Origin: Bacteroidales bacterium
Lineage (GTDB): Bacteria; Bacteroidota; Bacteroidia; Bacteroidales; P3
Reading direction: 5' to 3'
Assembly: GCA_017522105.1 (NCBI GenBank)
Contig: JAFXAA010000008.1
Span: 1 to 64,000 of the forward strand
Length of the DNA: 64,000 nt
Shown here: piece by piece, positions 1 to 11,400 of the stretch
How the letters are laid out: every line of letters starts with the position of its first letter
Position numbering within the stretch: position 1 is the first letter of the stretch
The notes under the pieces: generated by a model
What the model was told of the DNA's origin: nothing
Database searches by the model: none
What the model saw: only the letters and a program-made list of their open reading frames with translations
Translations under genes and position numbers: made by a program

Positions 1-168
1 ACTATCCACTGACCACTATCCACTGACCACTATCCACTGACCACTATCCACTGACCACTATCCACTGACCACTATCCACTGACCACTATCCACTGACCAC
101 TATCCACTGACCACTATCCACTGACCACTATCCACTGACCACTATCCACTAGTCACTATCCACTCTGG
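1..168. repeat. Heptamer tandem array (ACTATCC/ACTGACC)
   Basis: About 24 consecutive 7-bp units, mostly the alternating pair ACTATCC and ACTGACC, so the array also reads as a 14-bp repeat. The last units degenerate (ACTAGTC, ACTATCC, ACTCTGG). It starts at the window edge and may extend further left. The unit ACTATCC recurs inside the murL coding sequence near 59823. Confidence 0.95.
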
Positions 169-211
169 CTGGGGTGCTGGTCGGTGGAGCCGAGAGAAGG
201 TGGGGTGGGGG

Positions 212-382
212 CTATTGCCTGCTGCGCTTGAGTAGGAAGGGGGGTATGACCTGGTGGAAACCCTGTGCGACGTCGACGGGGACGTAGTCGATGTGGTACT
301 GCAGGGCGTGGCGCTGCAGTTCGCCCTGCTGGCCGACCATAAGCTTGCTGTACGCCTCCGCTGCAAAGCTTAAACTAAAAAC
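212..382 (-). pseudogene. Remnant of a gene, C-terminal end only (possibly DUF58-like)
   Basis: The minus strand holds an open stretch of 57 codons ending at TAG (212-214). Its translation ends in a protein-like sequence containing HIDYVPVDVAQGFHQVI and PPFLLKRSRQ. This resembles the C-terminus of Bacteroidota DUF58 (von Willebrand-like) proteins, but the match is from memory and weak. There is no plausible start: the 5' side runs into the heptamer array at 371-496, which supplies an in-frame TGA at 383-385. It therefore looks like a gene tail whose upstream part was lost or replaced by repeats. A short non-coding stretch is the alternative. Confidence 0.35.
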
Positions 383-496
383 TCACCGCTCACCGCTCAC
401 AACTTAAAACTCGCAGCTTAAAACTCACCGCTCGCCGCTCACCGCACGCCGCTCACCGCTCACAACTTAAAACTCACAGCTTAACCCTTAACCCTT
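371..496. repeat. Heptamer array (AAAACTC/ACCGCTC/ACAACTT words)
   Basis: Eighteen contiguous 7-bp units in strict register: TAAACTA, AAAACTC, ACCGCTC (several), ACAACTT, GCAGCTT, GCCGCTC, AACCCTT and others. Unit sequence varies but unit length does not. A C-rich run and AT-rich promoter DNA follow. Confidence 0.9.
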
Positions 497-547
497 TCCC
501 CCCCCCCTTATTTATAAATATTTAACCTTTATGTCGGGAAAATTTGT

Positions 548-555
548 TATCTTTG
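548..555 (+). promoter_or_regulatory. Bacteroidota -7 box for the small gene at 672
   Basis: TATCTTTG followed by CA matches the Bacteroidota -7 consensus TAnnTTTG. No perfect -33 TTTG lies 19 bp upstream; the sequence there is an AT-rich TTTA-type stretch. The resulting 5' untranslated region would be roughly 110 bases. Confidence 0.6.
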
Positions 556-671
556 CATCATGATATACCGTGCCGACATGGGGTGAAAAACGCTCTATGT
601 TGTTGTGGCACAGGTATATGGTATAGAGTATAAATATAAGCAGAAATAACAGAAAAACAAAATACACACGC

Positions 672-944
672 ATGAAAAAGCAACAATACATCCGTCCGGA
701 GCTCACCGTCGTGGCTTTCCGCACCGAACGCGGCTATGCCGCCTCCTCCGCCATCGACGAGGCCGCCAGCCGCGTCAACGGACAACTCGAACAATGGGCC
801 GGTCAGACCGGGCAGGAGCAGATAGGTACAGCCACAGAAGATGGCCTTTGGGCAGCTGAACAGCAGGTTGCCGGCATCGGCAATGGGACCGACGGCCTCC
901 AGGCCGGCTACTTCGGCACAGGCAGCACCGAGGGGTGGTTTTGA
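672..944 (+). CDS. Small hypothetical protein, 90 residues
   Basis: The start MKKQQYIRPELTVVAFRTER resembles the openings of many short Bacteroidales proteins of unknown function (MKKxYxxPxxxVV pattern). No signal peptide or membrane segment is visible. The middle is rich in Gln, Ala and Glu, and the end is Gly-rich, finishing in STEGWF. A -7 box lies about 115 bp upstream, and a heptamer cluster begins four bases after the stop. Its codon use matches the neighbours, so it is probably a real gene. I do not recognise a function. A short precursor-like or secreted peptide is conceivable, but nothing here proves it. Confidence 0.6.
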   Translation: MKKQQYIRPELTVVAFRTERGYAASSAIDEAASRVNGQLEQWAGQTGQEQIGTATEDGLWAAEQQVAGIGNGTDGLQAGYFGTGSTEGWF

Positions 945-947
945 ACA

Positions 948-968
948 GTTAAGAGTTAAGAGTTAGGT
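948..968. repeat. Heptamer cluster (GTTAAGA)
   Basis: Three units, GTTAAGA, GTTAAGA, GTTAGGT, begin immediately downstream of the stop codon of the 90-residue gene. Confidence 0.8.
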
Positions 969-1001
969 TGAGTTTCAAGAGTGGAGACAAAAATCAAGAC
1001 A

Positions 1002-1340
1002 ATGGAAAAGACTCAATTCGACATATCAATCTATGTGTTCCGCGAGGCGGACTACTACGTTGCCTACTGTCCGGCGCTCGACCTGTCGACGTCAGGCACC
1101 GACTATATTGATGCCGTCAAGAACTTCTACGAGTGCCTGCAGCTCTATGTGGACAGCTGCACAGCCATGGGCACCCTGGCCGACGACCTGCGCGCCCACG
1201 GATGGCAGCTGAAAGGCGACACCATTGTGCCGCCGGCTTTCCGTACACTCCTTGACAAGCCGCAGATGGCTGACCTCGTGGACGGAGGAAGTTCGTTTGA
1301 GCGCATAGTGACACCGATGCAGATGCCCGCGATAGCATGA
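1002..1340 (+). CDS. hicB: HicB-like antitoxin
   Basis: The protein of about 112 residues has the HicB fold signature: an N-terminal beta-rich segment with FREADYYVAYCPALDLSTSG, then DAVKNFYECLQLYVD (the A-helix of the partial RNase H-like fold). The ATG at 1002 is preferred to the in-frame GTG at 981, because the HicB core begins right after it. It overlaps hicA by four bases (ATGA), as expected for a co-translated toxin-antitoxin pair with the antitoxin first. HicB binds HicA and blocks mRNA cleavage, and many family members also repress their own operon. The C-terminal part lacks an obvious helix-turn-helix or ribbon-helix-helix, so DNA binding is uncertain. Confidence 0.85.
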   Translation: MEKTQFDISIYVFREADYYVAYCPALDLSTSGTDYIDAVKNFYECLQLYVDSCTAMGTLADDLRAHGWQLKGDTIVPPAFRTLLDKPQMADLVDGGSSFERIVTPMQMPAIA

Positions 1341-1570
1341 GAAAACTGTCCAACATATCTGTCAGGGATTTGCGTGAAATCCTTGCCTCCAACGGGCTTG
1401 AGTGCATACGTACAAACGGAGGCCACGAGGCATGGGCGAGAAAAGGCATGCTGCGCCCCGTGATATTCCAGACGCATGTGGAGCCTGTGCCGGAGTTCGT
1501 GGTGAAGAACATCATAGGCAATCTCGGCATGACAAGACAGGAGTTTCTGGATATGCTGGAAAAGCAATGA
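1337..1570 (+). CDS. hicA: HicA-like mRNA interferase toxin
   Basis: A 77-residue protein typical of HicA in length, with the double-stranded RNA-binding-like start SVRDLREILASNGLECIR. The conserved catalytic His lies in NGGHEAWARKG, where the usual motif is GSHxxY/F. The C-terminal half PVPEFVVKNIIGNLGMTRQEF matches the family helix that ends in a conserved basic or acidic stretch. HicA cleaves mRNA until neutralised by HicB, encoded just upstream with a four-base overlap. Confidence 0.85.
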   Translation: MRKLSNISVRDLREILASNGLECIRTNGGHEAWARKGMLRPVIFQTHVEPVPEFVVKNIIGNLGMTRQEFLDMLEKQ

Positions 1571-1610
1571 TAATGAACATTTTGAGAAAAGAAAATAAAC
1601 ACACACAACG

Positions 1611-2351
1611 ATGAAAAAGATATACATAGCTATGGCGGCGGCGCTGATGCTGGTCGCCTGCGGCAAGGAGAACGACGGCGTGGCCGAGCAGGGCTACGAC
1701 AGCTTCGTGATCAGCGTGGCCGACCTCGGCGGCGCCGGCAATGCCAAGGCCCAATGGGGCAGCGAAAACCCCAACGGCTTCTACTGGGAAGATGGCGACA
1801 AGGTGCTCATCAACGGCATAGAGCACACCGTCCATGGCAGTGGCAACGGCCCATGGTCCACCGAGGGCGTCCAGGTGTACTCCATCGACAACGGCTTCTT
1901 CTACGTGGCCTCCTACAACGGTGAGGCAAATCCGGACTATAAGATCAACGAAGGGCGTAGCTACGGCCCCGTGAACTTCGACGGCGGCATCCCCCTGGCC
2001 TGCAAGGGCAAGACCAACAAGCTCACCCTATACCCCTGCTGCGCGGTGCTGAAGGTGGTCAATGCCGGCCGCGACGTGGCAACGCTCTTCCTCAGTCAGC
2101 CAGTGCCTAGCGCTGGCACCATCGACATTGCCTCTGCCACGGTGCAGGTGCAGGGCCCTGACTACTACACCGACGCCTTCGAGGAGGTGCAGGGCAGCGA
2201 CGGCACTGTGTACTTCGTGCTGCCGATGGAAAGAGGCTCCATAAGCACAACCATCTCTATTGAGGACGGCGACGGCAACAGCAAGGAGACCCCTGACGAG
2301 GTGACGATACAGAAGGGCTGCCTGTACGAGATTGACATGCTGGCAGAATAA
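1611..2351 (+). CDS. Hypothetical lipoprotein, 246 residues
   Basis: A lipoprotein signal peptide ends in the lipobox LVAC (Cys17), after MKKIYIAMAAALM. It is therefore probably exported and lipidated. The mature part is acidic and beta-rich with many Gly, Asn and Asp residues, and it ends EVTIQKGCLYEIDMLAE. The overall look recalls fimbrillin-like or adhesin-type lipoproteins of Bacteroidales, but I see no diagnostic motif. It lies 51 bases upstream of the giant T9SS repeat protein in the same direction. They may be cotranscribed, and it could be a surface partner of that protein; this is inference only. Confidence 0.75.
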   Translation: MKKIYIAMAAALMLVACGKENDGVAEQGYDSFVISVADLGGAGNAKAQWGSENPNGFYWEDGDKVLINGIEHTVHGSGNGPWSTEGVQVYSIDNGFFYVASYNGEANPDYKINEGRSYGPVNFDGGIPLACKGKTNKLTLYPCCAVLKVVNAGRDVATLFLSQPVPSAGTIDIASATVQVQGPDYYTDAFEEVQGSDGTVYFVLPMERGSISTTISIEDGDGNSKETPDEVTIQKGCLYEIDMLAE

Positions 2352-2402
2352 ACGGCGACAAGACACCAGAATATATAATAGAGAAAAAAATACAATAATT
2401 AT

Positions 2403-5400
2403 ATGAAAAAGCTTCTAACCGTTATTGCAGCTTTTGCGCTTATGATGCCCATGGCGTCGGCGCAGACAGTGAAGATGCGCATAGAGACCACTGCCGGGGC
2501 CACGGCAGGCACGACGTCGAACGACGTGCCTGTGATGGCGTCGAAGACCTACTCGTATGTGCAGACCATCTACGACGCATCGCTTTTCGGCCTCAGCGGG
2601 TCGGCGACCATAGACACGCTGTGGTTCAACTGCACCAGCGTCGCCTCCTCTCCGGCCACCGACAGCAAGTTCGTCGTCTATATGGGCCACACCGACAAGT
2701 CTATCGCCGCGTCGGCCAAGGACTGGCTGGCGCTGACCGAGGTGGCCAACTACAACACCACCATGCAGCCCACCGCTACGGGGTGGTTCGCAATACCGCT
2801 CAACGTGGCCTCGTTTGAATACAACGGCACCCAGAACCTGGTCATAGCCATCGACCGCGAGGGCAACGAGGTAGAAGGGCAGACCTATGCCACCGACAAT
2901 AGCGGCTCTGGCCGTCTGTCGCTGCGCTACGGCAACTCCACCACCATGTGGGGTCCGACGCGCAACGGCACAACACGTGCCCAGGTGCCCGACGTGCGCC
3001 TCTCGGTGCGTGCCGCGCGCTCCAACCGTCCGGTGGAGAACCTCGCTGTTGCTGCCGTCGGCGCCACCAGCGCCACGCTCACTTGGAGCGTCAGCCCCGA
3101 CGCCATCACTCCCGACCACTTCGTTGTCGAGTATGGCCTGGCAGGTTTCGCCGAAGGTACAGGCACGCAGGTCAACGTGAACGAAACCAGCTATACCATC
3201 GCCGGCCTCGAGGCTGCCAGACGCTATGACGTCTATGTCAGTGCTGTCAGCGGCAGCAACACCTCGGTGAGCCGCTATGTGCAGGTCGTCACCCCCTGCT
3301 CCCGCAAGGCACTGCCTTGGCGATGGGCCGACGAGCTGGCCTCCATCGACAGCTACCTCTCGTGGAACATCAACAACAACCTGCCCCTCTGCTTCGACTT
3401 CCCCGGTCTCAGCACCACGCAGGCTGGCTACCCAAGAGCCTACACACGTGTCAGCGGCGATAGTCCAGCCCTAATTATCCGCTCCAACGGCACGGTGCCC
3501 GCCGTGGCCGTGATGCCTGAGGTGGACGCCGACCTCAACCACGTTCGTTTCAGCTACAAGGCCAACAACGTGCATGAGTTCGGCTACGTCACCGACGCCT
3601 CCGACGCCTCCTCATTCGTCAGCCTCGGCAGCTTCGAGACCAGCGCCGACATCCGCTATGTGGACTTTGAGGAGCTCGGCGTGGCCATCCCCGGCGCCAC
3701 GCGCATAGCCATACGCAGCACCGACAACCATGATTGCTCCATCAGCGACATCACCATTGAGGCTGCACCTGCCTGCAAGCTGCCCACGGGCTTCGCCGCC
3801 GACGCCGCGGCCACCACCACGGGGAGCATCAAGCTCACCTGGGGCGGCGTGCAGAACGCCGGCGACACCTACCGCCTCTACTGGACGGCCTACAACGCCG
3901 GCAAGGACGGCGCCCAGGTGGGCTCCGCCGACGGCATCACCGCCCAGGAGTACACCGTGGCGAGCCTCGCCATGGGCACCTACTACGACTTCTACCTCTG
4001 CAAGATTTGCGGCGGCAGCGCCACAGACACCGTGAAGCTCAGCTACAGCACCCTCGGCCAGGTGAATGCCTATGCCAACAACGCCAGCTACGGCACCGTG
4101 ATAGGCTCCACCACCGGACGCTACGGTGACTATGGCACCTTCACGGCCAACGCCAACGAGCACTACCACTTCGACCACTGGACATACCGTGGCAGCAACT
4201 ACACCGCCAACCCGCTGGTTGGTATAGCGAGATACAACCCCGAGAACCCTGCCCTTGTGGCTTACTTCGAGCCCGACGTGTACAGCGTCAGCGTGGCCAC
4301 CAACGACGGCACGCAGGGCACTGTGAGCGCCACGCAGGGCGGCAGCCCCGTGAGCAGCGCGGCCTACGGCAGCACGGTGACCTTCAGCGCCACGCCCGGC
4401 GCCGGCAGCTGGGTGGGATGGAGCGACGGCAGCACCGACCTGCAGCACAACGTCGTGGTGAACGGCAACATCAACCTTGAGGGTGTCTTCTGCCCGGCGG
4501 GCTACGCCGTGGTGCGCGCCGTGCTCAGCGACCCGACGCTGGGCGTGGTGAACATCACCAGCGGCGGCAGCCCCCTGCCCGCCAACGGCCAGGTGGCAGC
4601 AGGCAGCAGCATAGTGGTGCGCGTGTCCGTCAACGACCCGGCGCACTACAACATAGGCACCGTCACGGGCATGCCCGGCGGCAGCTCCTTCAGCGAGGTG
4701 AGCACGGGCACCTATGAAGCCACCTTCGTGGCCAGCACCTCCGTGGTGCTCGGCGTCGAGGTGCGCCCCCTGAGCTACGCCCTCAGCGTCAGCGTCAACG
4801 ACGACCGCCTGGGCAGCGCCAGCGGCGCCGGCACCTACCTCTACGGCCGCAGCGTCAACGTCATGGCCGTGGCCGGCGAGCACTGCGCCTTCAAGTGGTG
4901 GGCCGACGACCACAGCAACACCACGCCACTGCGCACCGTCACCATGGACGGTCCGGTGAGCCTGGAGGCCGTCTTTGAGAAAGACAGCTTCGCCGTCACC
5001 GTGGCCCGCAACATCGACGCCGCCGGCAGCGTGGAGATCACCGACGGCGACACGCGCAGCAACACCACGACGCTCAACTTCGGCTATGGCGACTACGCCT
5101 TCCCCGTGGCGGGCACCAACGACCACTACACCTTCAGCCGCTGGACCAATGGCAACGTGAGCCACAACAACCGCGCGCCCTACTTCCGCGTGTACAGCAA
5201 CCAGACCTGGACGGCCATGTACGGCTACGAGCAAGTGAGCCTGACGGGTGCCGTGAAGGCCCCGGCCGACGGCACCGTGAGCCCCGCCACGCTGCAGGCC
5301 AACTGGAGCAGCACCGTGCAGTTCACCGCCGCCGAGGGCGAGCACTACACCTTCGACCACTGGGAGGAAGGCGCCAACAACCTGGGCACCGCCAACCCGC

Positions 5401-8400
5401 TGACGGTGACCGTGAGCAGCGCCAAGACCTACACCGCCGTGTACACGCCGAGAGTGTACACCGTCACGGTGGAGACCGACGGCCACGGCGACGCCGCGGC
5501 TGCCAGCACCAGCGTGGCCTACGGCGAGAACGCCGACCTCACGGCCACGCCCTCCACAGGCTACCACTTCGACTACTGGGAGAAGGACGGCGTGCGCATC
5601 AACGGCGGCGCCACCATCACCCCGGTGGTGGAAGGCAACGTCACCTACAAAGCCTATTTTGCACAGAATATATATAATGTAAGCATCAGCGCCAGCGAGG
5701 GCGGCCTGATAGTGGGCGGCTCCATAGCCCGCACGGCCACCCACGGCGAGAACATCGTGGTGGAAGCCCTCAGCACCAACGCAGGCCTCTACACCTTCTC
5801 GCAGTGGAGCGACGGCATCAGCGACAACCCCCGCACCTTCACCGTCGAGGGCAACATAGCCGTCGTGGCGCAGTTTGTCACCGCCGGTGCCTACACCATC
5901 AGCGGTGTGGCCGACCCCACGGAGGGCGGCGTCATTGAATACGGCAACGGCACGGGCAGCTACCTGCCCGCCGAGGTGGCCATCATCAGGGCTATACCCA
6001 ACGCCAACTATCGCTTCGTCAACTGGACCTGGGCCGGCGGCAGCAGCACCTCGCAGGAGTACCGCACCAACCTCGGCGCCAACCTCAACATGACGGCTCA
6101 CTTTGAGCTCGTGGAGCACCGCGTGAGCATTGCCGCCGCCGCCAACGGCCACGCCACAGGCGCCGGCAACTACACCCACGGCACCGGGGCCACCCTGACG
6201 GCCTACCCCAACGCGGGCTACCACCTGGTGAACTGGACGGTGGACGGAGTGCCCACCACGGGCGACGGCAACGTGCTCAACATAGCCGCCGTGAACGCCG
6301 ACATGAGCATCACCCCCAACTTTGCCATCAACACCTACACCGTCAGCCTGAGCGGCGACAACGTCAGCCTTGACGGTGCCGGCACCTACGACTACAACGC
6401 AGAGGTTACCCTCACGGCCACCCCGGCGGAGCACTACGACTTCCTGCGCTGGAGCAACGGCGACCTGCGCCAGAGCTACAGCTTCCGCATCAGCGAAGAC
6501 GTGACCCTCACGGCCATCACCGGCCAGCATGACTACACCGTCAGCGGCCAGAGCGCCGATGCCGCCATGGGCAGCGTCAGCGGCAGCACGACGGCTCATG
6601 TGGGCCAGGTGGTGAACCTCACCGCCGTGGCCAACGACCACTACCGCTTCGTGAGCTGGGACAACGCCTCCACCGCCAACCCGCTGAGCGTCACCGTGGA
6701 CGGCGATGTGACCCGCACGGCCACCTTCGCCCCGGTGCACTACAGCGTCACCCTTGTGCAGCCCGCCGCCGCTGACGGCACCATAGTGCTCGCCGCAGGC
6801 GACAGCGCCACGGCAGTCTACGGCACCGAGCTCACCTACAGCGTCAGCCTGCAGCCCGGCAAGAAGTTCGTGCGCTGGGCCGACGGCAACACGCAGAACC
6901 CCCGCACCCTCGTGGTGCGTGGCAACACGACCCTCGAGGCCGTGGTGGAGGACGAGGTGTACAACGTCACCGTGCTCAGCAACAACCCGCTGTACGGTGT
7001 CACCACCGGCACCGGCACCTACGGATGGCATGACGTGGTGACCCCCACGGCCACCGTGAACAACGAGAGCCTCTACCAGTTCATCAGCTGGGGCGACGGC
7101 GAGAGCAACGCCACCCACAGCGCCATCACCATAGAGAATGACGTCAACCTCACCGCCATCTTCGGCGAGCGCGACGCCTACACGATAGCCCTGCTGTGCA
7201 ACGACAACACCATGGGCAGCGCCACGGCCACGGCCTATACGGCGCACGACGGCGACGAGGTGACCATCACGGCCGCCGCCAACGCCAACTACCACTTCGT
7301 GCAGTGGAGCGACGGCAACAGCGAGGCTGTGCGCACCCTCACCGTGCACAACAATGTGGTGCTCACCGCCACCTTCGCCATCAACCAGTACACGTTGACC
7401 CTCAACAACGGCACCAACGGCCACGTCAGCGGTGCCACGAGCGGCCTGGTGGACCATGGCAGCAGCGTGACCTTCTTTGCGCAGGCTGACCAGAACTACC
7501 ACTTCGTCTACTGGATGGACGAGAACGGCGACAGCGTGGCAGTGGAGAACCCCCTGACCGTCACCATGACGGCCGACGCCACCTATGAGCCCCTCTTTGC
7601 CAAAGACCGGTATGAGATCAGCGCCTACATCGCCGTCGGCACCATCGACGGCGACGGCACCTACGAGCACGGCACGCCGGTGACCCTCACCGCCACCCTG
7701 CCCGCCAACTACGACTTCCTCGGCTGGAGCATCAACGGTGTGGCACAGCCCGGCACCAGCCTCACCCTCACCTTCACCGCCACGGAGAACGCCCATGTGG
7801 TGGCCACGGTGGGCAAGCACCAGTACCAGCTGGCCGCCAGCAGCCACTCCAACGCCATGGGCTACATCACCGGCAGCGCCAACGGCAGCTATGACTTCGA
7901 CCAGACCTTCAGCGTCACCGCCGTGCCTACCAATGCGGCACAGTACCAGTTCGACAACTGGAACAACGACGCCAGCATGAACGAGGCCACCGTGGACAGC
8001 AACTTCACGGCAGGCGACGTCACCCTGGAGGCCTACTTCAGCGTGCGCAGCTATGACCTCGCCGTCGGCACCGAGGGTGACGGTCAGGTGAGCGCCGTCA
8101 GCGGCACCTACGACTACGGCACCATGGTGACCGTGGAAGCCACTCCCGGCACAGGCATGGCCTTCAGCCATTGGAGCGACGACTACAGCAACACCAACCC
8201 GCGCACACTGCAGGTGACGGGCGACATGGCCTTCAACGCCGTCTTCGTGCCTGCCGACTACATGCTGACCCTGGCCAGCAACGACATGAGCAAGGGTACG
8301 GTGGTCATTGACTCCAACAACGCCGCCACCTACCGCTACGGCGACATGGTGAAGCTGCACGCCCGCACGCTGAACAGCGACACCTATAAGTTCAACCAGT

Positions 8401-11400
8401 GGCAGGACGGCGTCACCGACTCCATACGCACCATCACCATCACCGGCGACGCCGTGTACACGGCCTTCTTCGGCATGGCCAATATGCTTAGCGTCAACGT
8501 GCTTGGCACGGAAGGCGGCGGAGCCCAGGCCAGCCAGACCAGCGTGTACAACAACACCGACGTCACCATAGACACCGCCGACGTGCAGGAGCACTACCAC
8601 TTCGTGGGTTGGTACAACGCCGCCGGAGAACTTGTCTTCACCGCCACGCAGAACGTCATCACCGTAACCAGTGACACCCTGCTCACGGCCCGTTACGCCC
8701 TCGACACCCACTACCTCGATGTCACGGCTTCTGACTACGGCACCGTGACCGGCGCGGGCTGGTACAGCTACGGCGCTACGGCCACCGTCTTTGCCCAGGC
8801 TGACAGCAAGTGCCACTTCGTTGGTTGGAGCGACGGCGAGAGCGCCAGCGTCAACCCCCGCCAGGTGGTCATGAACGGCGACGTGGCCTTCACGGCGCTC
8901 TTCGAGCGTGACATGGTGACCATCACCGCCTCGGCAGTGAACGGCACCCTGGACAACTACAGCCTTGACGTATACGTCGACAGCACCTTCAGCATCACCG
9001 CCACCGCCGACGAGCACTACAGCAACTTCAAGGGCTGGACGCGCAACGGCGTGCTGGTGGGCACCGACGAGACTCTTGAGGATGTGGCTACGGCCAACGC
9101 CGCCTATGTGGCGACCTTCGCCATAGACACTGTGAACCTCACGGTGAACACCAACGACGTGGCCATGGGTTCTGTGAACGGCGCCACGACGGGCAAGTAC
9201 ACCTACGGCACCGCAGTGACCCTCACGGCAGTGCCCGCAGCGCACCACCACTTCGTCAACTGGAACGGCGACGACGAGATGGATGACGTCAGCATCGACA
9301 CCATACTGAACAGCAATGTCGACATGACGGCCTACTTCGCCATCAACAGCGCCAGCATCACCATCGCCGTGGCCGGCGGTCAGGAGACTTGGGGCACGGT
9401 GAACGACGACGTGAACGGCGAGTATGACTACGGCGAGGTGGTGACCATCGAGGCCACTCCCGCCACTGGCTTCCGCTTCGTGAAGTGGAGCGACAACGAC
9501 ATCAACCCCGTCCGCAACATCACCATCGGTGAGAGCTCCATCAGCCTCACCGCTCAGTTCGACTATATTAACTATGACGTGCGCGTGAACGTCAGCGACC
9601 CGACCATGGCTTGGATTGAGGGCGCCCAGCCGGTGTACCACTACGGCGACGTCGTCACCTTCGTGGCCCACAACCGCGACACCAACCTCTACAAGTTTGT
9701 TGGCTGGAGCGACAACGGCAGCACCGACACCATGCGCACTGAGACCATCACCGGCGACCTCGACATCACGGCCCGCTTCTCGAACCGCGACAAGTGGAAC
9801 GTCTTTGTGCAGAGCGAGAACATGAGCAAGGGTACGGTGGAAGGCAGTGGCTCGTACAACAACAACGAGACCGCCCACCTCGTGGCCCACAGTGCCGCCC
9901 ACTACCACTTCCTTGGCTGGAGCAACGGCGCCACCGACAGCGTCTATGACATCACCGTCACCAGCGACACCAGCCTCATCGCCTACTTCGAGGTTGACAC
10001 CCACAAGGTGACCCTCTTCGCCACCCAGCACGGCACCCTCGGCGGGGCAGGCTGGTACGACTACGGCACGCAGGCCACGCTGACCGCCACGCCCGAGGAG
10101 CACTACCAGCTGCGCATGTGGACCAACGTCGACGGCGACAGCCTGAGCAACGCCAACCCCTATGTGGTCACCGTGGAGAGCGACATGACCCTCAGCGCAG
10201 TCTTTGAGCTGAAGACCTACACCCTCACCGTCAGCGGCGAGCACACCCAGGTGACCGGTGGCGGCGACTATACCGCCCTGACCAGCGCCACCCTGACCGC
10301 TGTGGCCGACGACGACTACACCTTCAGCCACTGGACCAAGAATGGCGCCTACTTCACCGCCGAAGCCGACACCACCTTTGTGGTTGAGGAGAGCGCCGAG
10401 TATGTGGCCGTCAGCACCGAGAACGCCGCCTACACAGTCTATGTGCAGAGCGCCAACATCAGTGAAGGCACTGTGAACGGCAACGGCAGCTACCACGTTG
10501 GCAACATGGCCACCGTGACCGCCACGCCGGCCGAGCACTACCACTTCGCCTACTGGATGAACATGGGCGCTGTGGTGAGCACCGAAAGCACCTATACCTT
10601 CGCGGTGAGCGAGGAGATGGCCGACAACGGCATCATCACAATGACCGCCTACTTCGCCATTGACACCTTCGAGGTGACCTTCAGCGAGGTGGAGAACGGC
10701 ACCCTCAGCGGCGAAGGCTCCTATGCCTGGAACAGCCCCGTGACCCTCACCGCCACGCCCGACCAGCACTACGACCTGGTGCGCTGGGTTGACGAGGATG
10801 GCAATACCCTTGGCACCGCCGAGGAGCTGAGCTTCAACATGCCCGACAGCAACATCACCGTGGGTGCCGAGTTTGGCCTCCACACCTATAATGTCACTGC
10901 CAGCGCCATCAACGGCTCCATCGTCCGCGGTGGCGGCGCCCTGGTGGCCTTCAGCACCGACACCATCGTGGCTCAGGCTGACGAGAACTACCACCTCCTT
11001 GGATGGCAGATTGACGGTGTCTCTGTTGCCGACGCCGAGAGCGATACCCTGGTGATAGCCAGCGTTGAGGGCGACTACAACGTTGTCGCCGTCTACGGCA
11101 TCGACGGCTATAGCTTCGCCTTCAGCGTCAACGACAACGACCTTGGCGACGTCATGGCTACCGCCGACGGCATGTACACCATGGGTGGCACCTACAACAA
11201 CGGTACCGCCATAGAGATGGTTGCCCGCAAGCGCGGCCACAACGACTTTGTTGCATGGGTCAACGCCAACGGTGGTGACACCTTGAGCACCAACGACACC
11301 CTCGCCTTCATCCTCACACAGGACACCAACATCACTGCAATCTTCGAGCCCCACATGTACGAGGTTGCCGCTGTTGTTGACCCGGTAGAGAATGCCGACA

